From the NCBI RefSeq assembly GCF_016526145.1, contig NZ_JADDUE010000001.1:806001-870000 (forward strand): a stretch of DNA of 64,000 nt. The letters are read 5' to 3'. The notes beneath the pieces are model-generated. The model saw nothing but the letters and a program-made list of their open reading frames with translations. It searched no databases and was not told the origin of the DNA. The stretch is from Saccharopolyspora galaxeae. GTDB lineage: Bacteria; Actinomycetota; Actinomycetes; Mycobacteriales; Pseudonocardiaceae. This document shows, in pieces, positions 8,571 to 15,369 of this stretch (position 1 is its first letter; the number at the start of each line of letters is the position of its first letter). The position numbers and the translations under genes were made by a program.

Positions 8571-8601
8571 GTTCGGGCAGCATCGTTGCCCGAACGGACA
8601 A
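8571..8601. repeat. Hairpin repeat, copy 2
   Basis: GTTCGGGCA pairs with TGCCCGAAC (nine base pairs, seven-base loop), followed by GGACAA. It shares 18 contiguous bases with copy 1. Confidence 0.75.
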
Positions 8602-9045
8602 CGGAGATCGGCGCGACCGGTGGAAGTTGCGGGCAGGGGTTCGGTCATCGGGCCCGTCGCGGACCTGGATCGGCGCAGGTGGCGGTTCGGTGGTGCGGTG
8701 CTGCGGTGAACGTCCGGGCCAAAAGAGGTTTTCCCTATTCGTGCCGTATCCCTTGGTGGCCCGGCGCGGCGGTGTCGATCGGTCATCGGCGGCTTCTAGG
8801 CGGTGTGAGCTGGGCTGATCGAGGTTGCGGGGCCGTGCGGGACAGTGCTCCGACGGAATTCGGTGGTCTGCGAGGTCCCGTAGGGTGCGGGACGCGCTTT
8901 CTCGCACAACCCGATTTCATTCGGGGTGGTCCTTGTGGCGGCCACTGGTTGAGTTCCTGTGACGTGATTCATGGTCGGTCAACCTGGGGGCGAGTGCAGC
9001 GTCCTACGGACGAATACTTGGAACGCGGTTTTTGGGGAGAGAACG

Positions 9046-9342
9046 ATGCGTAAGGCGTTGATCACCGGCGCGATCATTGCGGGGCTGGGGCTTTCCGGGG
9101 CGGCCTGCGGAACCAGCGGCGAATCGGCACCCGATCCTGGTCAAGCGGCCGTGAAGAAGCTGCCGTCGCAGGTGGAGCCGGGTTCGCCGGGTGACGAGAA
9201 CGGCAATGGTCAGCTGGACTCGAGTGAGACTCCGGATAACCCGGATGCGTTGCCGTCGCAGGTGGAGCCGGGTTCGCCGGGTGACGAGAACGGGAACGGT
9301 CAGCTGGACTCGAGCGAGACCCCGGACAACCCGGACGCATGA
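9046..9342 (+). CDS. Small exported lipoprotein with two EF-hand loops
   Basis: 98 residues. A signal peptide (MRKALITGAIIAGLGLSG) ends at a lipobox-like GAAC, predicting a membrane-anchored exported protein. After a short linker the mature part is two identical 30-residue units (9160-9249 and 9250-9339), each containing DENGNGQLDSSE. This fits the canonical 12-residue EF-hand calcium loop: D1, N3, N5, G6, Leu8, D9, E12. Each unit ends in a Pro/Asp-rich linker. Flanking helices are too short for a classical EF-hand, so it resembles dockerin-like or excalibur-like bare loops. GGGGAGAG precedes the ATG, and a strong terminator follows. Calcium binding is inferred. Confidence 0.8.
   Translation: MRKALITGAIIAGLGLSGAACGTSGESAPDPGQAAVKKLPSQVEPGSPGDENGNGQLDSSETPDNPDALPSQVEPGSPGDENGNGQLDSSETPDNPDA
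9160..9339 (+). repeat. Two 90-bp direct repeats inside the lipoprotein gene
   Basis: The two 90-bp units encode identical peptides and differ at only a few synonymous positions, indicating a fairly recent in-frame duplication of the calcium-loop unit. Confidence 0.9.
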
Positions 9343-9402
9343 TCGGTTTTCTCAGTCGCGGGTAATCCGGTGTTCGCGAACACCGGGACCGCGAGTTCGC
9401 GG

Positions 9403-9437
9403 ATCCGCTGCCGACACCACGTCGGCAGCGGATTTTT
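9403..9437 (+). terminator. Rho-independent terminator after the EF-hand lipoprotein
   Basis: ATCCGCTGCCGAC pairs with GTCGGCAGCGGAT across a short ACCAC-type loop, followed directly by TTTTT. It is one of the clearest intrinsic terminators in the window. Confidence 0.9.
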
Positions 9438-9948
9438 GCGTTTGGTGCCCTCCTGCGGCAGCGGTTCCGGACGGCAAGACGGTCCTTGGCGAATTCCCCC
9501 CCGTCCGGATCACGCCGGAGTCGCGCGCCTGCGGGGTTTCCGCGCACCCACCGAGTTGAGGTTCACGACGCAGCGGCCGGTGGGTTGTTCCAGGCGGAAC
9601 GGCTCAACGGCGGGCCGCCGCGCGCATCCGCCGCCGGCCGAACCGGACAGCAGCACGGGCGTGGCGATCGTGGCGGTGCGGAGGGTTCCGATGGAGTCGC
9701 GCGGTCGCAGTGCCGCGCAGCAACATGTACGGCACTCGGGAGTTCATGGCTGCTTCCGCGAATGCTTGTAGTGGCCGATAGCGCGCGAGCCGTTCCGTTC
9801 CGGCTTGAGGAAGGGCACCGCTCCGCGGCCGGCCATCGCAGATCACCGGGCCATCGCTCCGGTGGTAGCGCTCGGCCGACGCGTTCACTCCGGCACCGGC
9901 CGATTCCCGTCGCCCCGACGAATCAGCCGGGAACGGCGCCGCGGACAC
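9438..9948. other. Intergenic stretch, no gene seen
   Basis: About 510 bp between two terminators. The frames on both strands are Arg/Ala-rich, lack ribosome-binding sites and match nothing I recognise. Confidence 0.5.
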
Positions 9949-9984
9949 AACGAACCCCCACCGGTCGCCCGGTGGGGGTTCGTT
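9949..9984 (-). terminator. Hairpin terminator of the DUF4232 lipoprotein gene
   Basis: AACGAACCCCCACCG pairs with CGGTGGGGGTTCGTT just downstream of the minus-strand lipoprotein stop. The core ACCCCCACCG/CGGTGGGGGT is shared with the terminator at 13191-13227. Confidence 0.8.
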
Positions 9985-9996
9985 GTGCGGCGCGGC

Positions 9997-10602
9997 TCAG
10001 AGGCCGACGTTCAAGCCCTGATCGACCGGCTGCATGGTGCCGACGCGGACGCCCTTGACCGGAAGGCTCGTGCCGGTCTCCGGGTCGCTGGGCGAGATCT
10101 CGGCCACGTTGCTGCCCGGACCGTTCATGTTCGAAGCCTTCGCGTTGAAGCCCGTGGCGACCATGGCGTTCGGGTCCGACTTGTCGGTGAGCTCGAACTT
10201 CACACCGGCGTAGGCGCTCTTGCCCGGGTCCACCACGAACTCCTTCGGCGCACCGGGGACGTCGGCGTCCTGGCTCGGCACCTTGAACTCCTCGTCGTCC
10301 ATGGACTTCGGCGTCAGCACCGGGTAGCCGTCCACCTGGCAGGGCTTGTCCGAGGTGTTCTTCATGCTCAGCACGTACGACCCCGGCGCGTGCTGCGGCT
10401 GCGCATCGAGCCGGTAGGCGAAGTCCGCAGCCGTGCAGTCGCTGGACTTGCCGATGTCCACGGCACCCGGGGCGTCTCCTTGCTGGCTCTCCGGCGCCAC
10501 CGCGGAGTTCGTGGCCGCCTGGCCGCTGCATCCGGCCAGCAGCAGCGCCCCACCGACCAGTGCCGCCGCCGCGCTTGCCGTACGAGTCCGCTTCACCATC
10601 AT
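9997..10602 (-). CDS. DUF4232-type lipoprotein
   Basis: About 201 residues. A signal peptide rich in Ala/Leu ends at the lipobox LLAGC, so the protein is exported and lipid-anchored. A short Ser/Ala/Gln linker leads to a beta-rich domain: SDCTAADFAYRL, YVLSMKNTSDKPCQVDGYPVL, then FVVDPGKSAYAGVKFELTD. This is the arrangement of actinobacterial DUF4232 proteins, with two Cys that could form a disulfide. Function is unknown. The start is the first of two tandem ATGs (10602 and 10599), with GGAAAGG five bases upstream. It faces away from the amidase gene across a 500-bp spacer. Confidence 0.82.
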   Translation of the reverse strand: MMVKRTRTASAAAALVGGALLLAGCSGQAATNSAVAPESQQGDAPGAVDIGKSSDCTAADFAYRLDAQPQHAPGSYVLSMKNTSDKPCQVDGYPVLTPKSMDDEEFKVPSQDADVPGAPKEFVVDPGKSAYAGVKFELTDKSDPNAMVATGFNAKASNMNGPGSNVAEISPSDPETGTSLPVKGVRVGTMQPVDQGLNVGL

Positions 10603-11103
10603 CAAAACCTTTCCGGAGTGTGCGAGCGCGGTGTTCCCTTGCGCTTTTCTAACCGTAAGACGGCTGCTTCCCGATGAGGTTGCGCATCGCCCGAAAAAAC
10701 TTGGAAAAGGATCTGTCCTGCACAGACGACGGTTCCGGTAAGGTTGAGCCGGAGTTGCGGAAGTCACTCCGAGGAATTGGAGCGGCGGTTCGTGAGGGGT
10801 TTCCCTGAGGGGCGCGGAAAGGCTGGCGGAGTTGTTGAGCACGGCCCCTGCCGGCATTTAGCCGCGTGCGCGGTTCATTTTGTGCACATCACTTGCCCGT
10901 TCGGGTCGCAAAACCGTTCGGCGGGTGCGAAATCCTTGCCGAGATCGCTAAGGTGCGGCCTGCGGCCTGCCGATCCCGGTGGCCGCGCGCGGGCGCCGCA
11001 CATCCGAGCGGCCCCGCAGCACCAGGTCCGCGCGCCGGTGGACGCGAATTCGCCGTGGCCCCGCGCGCGTCCGAGCATCCGCACGCGAACCGCGAGGGAC
11101 GAT
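10603..11103. other. Divergent intergenic region
   Basis: 500 bp between the divergent lipoprotein and amidase starts. It must hold both promoters, but I cannot assign -35/-10 boxes with confidence. An open frame continues upstream of the amidase start through this region; its composition is not protein-like. Confidence 0.4.
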
Positions 11104-13161
11104 GTGATCACTCCAAGACGCCGCTGGGCGCGGTCGGTGGTGGCGGCAGCGCTCGCCGCCGGGCTGCTGACCGGCGCGAGCCATTCCGCGTTCGGCGAGC
11201 CGCGCACCGCGCAGGCTCCGAACACCGAAGAACAACGCGCGTTCGAGTCCGCCGCCGAGGAATTCGGGGTGCCCACCCCGCTGCTGATGGCGGTCTCGTA
11301 CCAGCTGACCAGGTGGGAGAACCACCACGGCGAGCAGAGCAAGGCCGGCGGGTACGGCCCGATGCACCTGACCGACGTGCGCCCGGAGCAGCTGCGCGCC
11401 GACAACCCGAAGCTGCTCGAGCAGGCCGCCGACAACCCGCGGCTGCACACCCTGCAGAAGGCCGCCGGCCTGGTCGGCTCCGACGCGGATCAGGTCAAGC
11501 GGGACATGGCGCAGAACATCCGCGCCGGTGCCGCGCTGCTGGCCGACCGCGCCGAGGAACTCGACGGCGGGAAGCTGCCGGAGAACATCGGCGGCTGGTA
11601 CCCGGCGGTCGCCGAGCTCAGCGGCAGCCCGCAGGCCAGCGGTGCGCGCTCGTTCGCCGAGGACGTCTACGACGTGCTCGGGCAGGGCCGCAAGCGCACC
11701 ACCTCCACCGGTCAGGAGCTTGCCTACCCCAAGGTCGCGGACGTGCGGCCGGATCGGGACCTCGCGGGCACCGGGCTGGAAGGCACCGGAGAAGAAGGCA
11801 CCGGAGCGGAAGGCACCGAAGAGGCGCCGTCTGCGGAACCAAGCACGAGCCAGGACCCGGCGGGTGACCGCTCGCAGACCGGGCAGGACTCCGCCCGGAC
11901 GTCCGAGCAGCCCAGCTCGTCGCAGCAGAACTCGGACCGGCAGGCGGAGTGCCCCGACGACGTCGACTGCCGCTACGTCCCGGCCGCCTACGAGCCCACG
12001 GACCCGGAAAAGCCCGCGGGCTCCTACGGCAACTACGACACCGCGAACCGGCCGCAGGACGTCAAGATCGACTCGATCGTGCTGCACAACACCGAGCTTT
12101 CGTACCAGGCGACGATCTCGGCGTTCCAGAACCCGGCCAACGCCAGCGCATCGCACTACGTGGTGCGGTCATCGGACGGCCAGATCACGCAGATGGTGCC
12201 GACCAAGGACATGCCGTGGCACGCGGGCAGCTGGGACCGCAACATCCGCTCCATCGGCATCGAGCACGAGGGCTGGGCCGCCGAGGGCGGCACCTGGTAC
12301 ACGGAGCAGATGTACCGGTCGTCGGCGAAGCTGGTGAAGTACTTGGCGGACAAGTACGACATCCCGCTGGACCGCACGCACATCCTCGGCCACGACGAGG
12401 TCACCGCGGAAACGCCGAAGAAGGCGGGCCTGGAGCACTACGATCCCGGCCCGTTCTGGGACTGGGCGCACTACATGAACCTGCTCGGTTCGCCGCTGGA
12501 CGATGCCAGCGGCGGCGCTGAAGAAGATGTCGTGACGATCTTCCCGAACTTCGCCGAGAACCGTCCCGAGGTGCAGAACTGCCCGGACGGCAACTGCGAG
12601 GTGCTGCCGAAGCAGGGCGCCAACTTCCTGCCGTTGCGCACCGAACCGCGCGCCGACGCGCCGCTGCTGACCTCGGAGGTGGTGCACCCGGACGGTTCTG
12701 CGGGCAGCACCCGGATCGAGGACTGGGGCAACAAGGCGGCCACCGGCAGGCAGTACGCGGTCGCCGAGCGCTCCGGCGAGTGGCTGGCGATCTGGTTCGA
12801 CGGCAAGAAGGCGTGGCTGCACGACCCCGACGGCAAGAACACCGCGCCAGCCGATGACGCCGAGCTGGTGCGCGCCAAGCGGGATCGGATACCGACCTAC
12901 GGGCGCGCGGCGCCGACCGCCGAGGAGTACCCGGAGGGCGTCGAGCCGACCGAGCTGGAGCCGTTGCCGTACGAGGTCCCGGCTGGGCAGGCCTACGTCA
13001 AGGGCCCGGACGCGAAGGCGAAGGACTACCACGTGGCCTTCGACGGGGCGGACGACCCGAACAACCACAAGGTGGTCAACGGGTCGGAGGAGTTCGTCCA
13101 GATCTCGTTCAACCACCGCTGGGTCTATGTGAAGAAGGCGGACCTGCAGGCCGCTTCCTGA
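11104..13161 (+). CDS. Secreted N-acetylmuramoyl-L-alanine amidase with N-terminal lysozyme-like domain
   Basis: About 685 residues. A Sec signal peptide follows GTG 11104 (RRRWARSVVAAALAAGLLTG...). Residues about 40-200 look like a lysozyme/transglycosylase-like helical domain (AAEEFGVPTPLLMAVSYQL, GGYGPMHL). A Glu/Thr/Ser/Gln-rich linker follows, then an Amidase_2/PGRP-type zinc domain: IVLHNTE (first His ligand), HYVVRSSDGQITQMV, SIGIEHEG, GHDEV and EHYDPGPFWDW. The remainder resembles SH3-like wall-binding segments (FLPLRTEPRADAPLL, RSGEWLAIWFDGKKAWLHD). It should cleave the glycan-peptide amide of peptidoglycan outside the cell. The start was placed at the signal peptide, with GAGGGAC upstream. 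Confidence 0.85.
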   Translation: MITPRRRWARSVVAAALAAGLLTGASHSAFGEPRTAQAPNTEEQRAFESAAEEFGVPTPLLMAVSYQLTRWENHHGEQSKAGGYGPMHLTDVRPEQLRADNPKLLEQAADNPRLHTLQKAAGLVGSDADQVKRDMAQNIRAGAALLADRAEELDGGKLPENIGGWYPAVAELSGSPQASGARSFAEDVYDVLGQGRKRTTSTGQELAYPKVADVRPDRDLAGTGLEGTGEEGTGAEGTEEAPSAEPSTSQDPAGDRSQTGQDSARTSEQPSSSQQNSDRQAECPDDVDCRYVPAAYEPTDPEKPAGSYGNYDTANRPQDVKIDSIVLHNTELSYQATISAFQNPANASASHYVVRSSDGQITQMVPTKDMPWHAGSWDRNIRSIGIEHEGWAAEGGTWYTEQMYRSSAKLVKYLADKYDIPLDRTHILGHDEVTAETPKKAGLEHYDPGPFWDWAHYMNLLGSPLDDASGGAEEDVVTIFPNFAENRPEVQNCPDGNCEVLPKQGANFLPLRTEPRADAPLLTSEVVHPDGSAGSTRIEDWGNKAATGRQYAVAERSGEWLAIWFDGKKAWLHDPDGKNTAPADDAELVRAKRDRIPTYGRAAPTAEEYPEGVEPTELEPLPYEVPAGQAYVKGPDAKAKDYHVAFDGADDPNNHKVVNGSEEFVQISFNHRWVYVKKADLQAAS

Positions 13162-13190
13162 CCGCTCCGGCCCGGCTGGGCGGCATCGCT

Positions 13191-13227
13191 GGAGAACCCC
13201 CACCGGCATTGCCGGTGGGGGTTCTCC
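13191..13227 (+). terminator. Perfect hairpin terminator after the amidase
   Basis: GGAGAACCCCCACCGGC pairs without mismatch with GCCGGTGGGGGTTCTCC around a three-base loop. A short GTTGTT follows rather than a U-run. Confidence 0.85.
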
Positions 13228-13264
13228 GTTGTTCGGGGCGGCCGCCTCTTCTCCCTCGGGGCAG

Positions 13265-13314
13265 GTACTTGCCTGCCGGGAAAGTGCCCGTGTACTTTCC
13301 TTGTAGGCAAGTAC
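13265..13314. promoter_or_regulatory. Nested palindromic operator upstream of the membrane protein/regulator operon
   Basis: Outer arms GTACTTGCCT (13265-13274) and AGGCAAGTAC (13305-13314) are perfect inverted repeats. Inside them GGAAAGT (13279-13285) and ACTTTCC (13294-13300) form a second perfect inverted repeat on almost the same axis. The block ends 59 bp before the start at 13374 and is AT-rich relative to its surroundings. It is the likely binding site of the winged-helix regulator encoded by the second gene of the operon. TTGCCT and TACTTT inside the block could be overlapping promoter boxes; that is a guess. Confidence 0.7.
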
Positions 13315-13373
13315 ATGAGACGGCGGCAAAGTCCGGACTTCGCGGGCATCCGCCGACCGAGACGGGAGTGGCG

Positions 13374-13859
13374 ATGATGGCGACCGAACCGACCCCGCAA
13401 GAAGCCTCCGACGCGCTGCGCGAGATCTCCGCGCGCAAGCAGCAGGTGACCGGCCGGAACTCGCAGCCGAAGTGGGTGCTGTGGGCGACGGCGGCGCTGG
13501 TGCTCGCGCTCGGGCTCACCTCGGACCTGAGCCCGCAGCTGCGGACGCCGGTGTCCTACCTGGTACTGGCGTTCGTGCTGGTGGTGTCCATCTTGTCGCG
13601 CTGGAAGCGCCTTGGTTCCGCGATCGGATACCAGCGATCGCCCAGCGTCCGCCCGGCGATGTCGGTGCGCACCCGGCTGCTGAACATCCTCGTGCTGCTG
13701 GTGATGATCGTGCTCGTGCTCGGGGCTTCGGCGCTGCTGCGCGATTCGGAGGTGCCGTACCCGGGCACCATCGCCGGCGTGCTGATCGTCGCGACGATGC
13801 CGCTGTGGCAGCGGTTCTTCGGCCACCGGATGCGCGGGTCGCGAGCGGATCATGGCTGA
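13374..13859 (+). CDS. Small membrane protein, four predicted membrane helices
   Basis: 161 residues. A charged N-terminal helix (EASDALREISARKQQV) is followed by four hydrophobic segments: WVLWATAALVLALGL, PVSYLVLAFVLVVSI, LLNILVLLVMIVLVL and TIAGVLIVATMPLW. A basic RWKRLGSAIGYQR loop lies between the second and third. No enzyme motif is seen. It overlaps the next gene by eight bases, so it is co-translated with the winged-helix regulator, a layout common for regulators paired with small membrane proteins. GGGAG lies five bases before the ATG. Confidence 0.8.
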   Translation: MMATEPTPQEASDALREISARKQQVTGRNSQPKWVLWATAALVLALGLTSDLSPQLRTPVSYLVLAFVLVVSILSRWKRLGSAIGYQRSPSVRPAMSVRTRLLNILVLLVMIVLVLGASALLRDSEVPYPGTIAGVLIVATMPLWQRFFGHRMRGSRADHG

Positions 13860-14181
13860 GCAGGGCGAACTGGACCAGGCGCTGCTGGATCCGACGCGGC
13901 TGTCGATCGTGTCGCTGCTGGCGGCCACGCACTGGGCGGAGTTCGGCTACGTGCGGGAATCGGTGCGGCTGTCCGACTCCGCACTGTCCAAACAGGTCAG
14001 TTCGCTGGAGAAGCTGGGCTACGTCGAGGTGGACAAGGGCTACGTCGGCAAGCGGCCGCGCACCTGGCTCAACCTCAGCCGCACCGGCCGGGAGGTGCTG
14101 ACCGGGCACATCGCCGCGCTGCAGCGGATCGCCGCCGACGCGGGGGAGACCGGGGCGCGGCATCAGCGGCAGGCCGATTAG
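13852..14181 (+). CDS. Winged-helix (HTH_34/MarR-like) transcriptional regulator
   Basis: 109 residues forming a single winged-helix domain: DPTRLSIVSLLAA helix, VRESVRLSDSALSKQVSSLEKLGYV recognition region, and the wing VDKGYVGKRPRTWLNLSRTGRE. This pattern is typical of small ArsR/MarR-like regulators classed as HTH_34 or winged-helix DNA-binding proteins. It probably autoregulates its operon through the nested palindrome at 13265. There are no Cys or His clusters for metal sensing. The start ATG overlaps the upstream gene and a terminator follows. Confidence 0.87.
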   Translation: MAEQGELDQALLDPTRLSIVSLLAATHWAEFGYVRESVRLSDSALSKQVSSLEKLGYVEVDKGYVGKRPRTWLNLSRTGREVLTGHIAALQRIAADAGETGARHQRQAD

Positions 14182-14317
14182 CGGCGCGGAAATCTGCCCG
14201 GCCGTTTAGTTCTCGGCTGTTCGCGGATAGCCGGATTCCGTCGGCGGTGGCGCCGGTTCGTAGCCGATGTCGGCGGCGCGGACTCCGCGTCGTTGCGGCT
14301 TCGCGCAGTGCGTGCGG

Positions 14318-14351
14318 CCCGGGATTCCCGTCGAGGGGAATCCCGGGTTTT
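14318..14351 (+). terminator. Rho-independent terminator
   Basis: CCCGGGATTCCC pairs with GGGAATCCCGGG, followed by TTTT. It ends the membrane protein/winged-helix operon. Confidence 0.9.
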
Positions 14352-14476
14352 GCCGGACGGTGGCGGTGCTCGCGCACCGGTCGGTATGCGTGCGCATAAA
14401 CTCCCGAATGGGGTGATTCCGAGTGCGGTTCGCGGAAACGCCGAGAACTCGGAACGCGAGTGCGAGGGGAGCGCGA

Positions 14477-15157
14477 ATGTCGACCGAAGCCGGCCCGGAC
14501 ACTTCTCCGGGAGCAATGCCCGCCGCGCCGGAATCGAAACCGCGCACCCGGGTGTCGGTGTGGGCGCCGGATCCGCTCACGCTGCTCGGGCTGACCGAAG
14601 CGCTGCTGGGCTCGTTCGAGGTGTTCGTGCCGGACGATCGCGATGCCGAAGCCGACGTGCTGGTCTTCGCCGCCGACCAGGTCACCGACCGGGTGGTGGC
14701 GAACATGCGCCGCGCCGCGGCCGGGTCCGCAGCGCCCGCGGTGCTGGTGGCGGGTGAGCTCGAAGCGTCCCGCCTGATGAGCGTGGTGGAGTGCCGGGTG
14801 GTCGCGGTGGTCTCGCGGGCGGCGGCCACCGAGCGCAGGCTCGGCGCGGCGATCGCCGCGGCCGCCGCGGGTGGTGGCGTGCTGCCGCCGAACCTGCTGG
14901 GTGAGCTGCTGCGGCAGGTGCAGGAGCTGCAGCGGGACGTGCTGGCGCCGCGCGGGCTGGACTCGGTCGGGCTGACCGCGCGGGAGGTCGAGGTCGTGCG
15001 GCTGCTGGCGGAGGGGTGCGACACCGAGGAGATCGGTTCGCGGCTGAGCTACTCGGAACGCACGGTCAAGAACATCGTCCGCGTCATGATGCGCAATCTC
15101 GACGTGCGCAATCGTCCGCAACTGGTCGCGCACGCGCTGCGCTCCGGACTCATCTGA
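14477..15157 (+). CDS. LuxR-family DNA-binding response-regulator-like protein
   Basis: 226 residues. The C-terminal third is a clear LuxR/GerE helix-turn-helix: LTAREVEVVRLLAEGCDTEEIGSRLS, then YSERTVKNIVRVMM. The N-terminal part has a receiver-like strand/helix succession (VSVWAPDPLTLLGLTEAL, DVLVFAA), but the usual acidic pocket and phosphorylated Asp are not recognisable, so it may be an atypical, phosphorylation-independent receiver. GAGGGGA precedes ATG 14477. It lies alone before the first divergent LuxR-ATPase pair and no kinase adjoins it. Confidence 0.83.
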   Translation: MSTEAGPDTSPGAMPAAPESKPRTRVSVWAPDPLTLLGLTEALLGSFEVFVPDDRDAEADVLVFAADQVTDRVVANMRRAAAGSAAPAVLVAGELEASRLMSVVECRVVAVVSRAAATERRLGAAIAAAAAGGGVLPPNLLGELLRQVQELQRDVLAPRGLDSVGLTAREVEVVRLLAEGCDTEEIGSRLSYSERTVKNIVRVMMRNLDVRNRPQLVAHALRSGLI

Positions 15158-15369
15158 GCGTTCCGGGTTCGCGCCGGAATCGCTAGGAGTGAAGGTCGCC
15201 CCCATTCTGCCGGGCGGCCCGCGCTCCGATGCTCGGCGAGAAATGGGATGCTCGGCGATGAATGGGGAGTGTGCCGGCCCGCCCGCTCGGCTACCGAATG
15301 GAGCCGAGCGGTTCCGGACGCGGGTCCCCGTCATCCCGATCATTCGCAGCGCTGTCGAATACTGCGGTC

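Larger units (their letters stand above)
8268..9045. other. Intergenic stretch with two copies of a small hairpin repeat
   Basis: About 780 bp without a supported gene; the open frames are Arg/Ser/Pro-rich and overlap on both strands. The only clear structure is the pair of CGGGCA/TGCCCG hairpins listed separately, plus the promoter region expected for the lipoprotein at 9046. Confidence 0.5.

Noticed and set aside
9604-9948. A 114-codon minus-strand ORF
   Set aside because: Arg/Ala-rich, no ribosome-binding site, no motif; it lies between two terminators.
10744-11103. Upstream extension of the amidase by 120 codons
   Set aside because: The signal peptide begins at GTG 11104, which has a ribosome-binding site; upstream residues are not protein-like and would bury the signal peptide.
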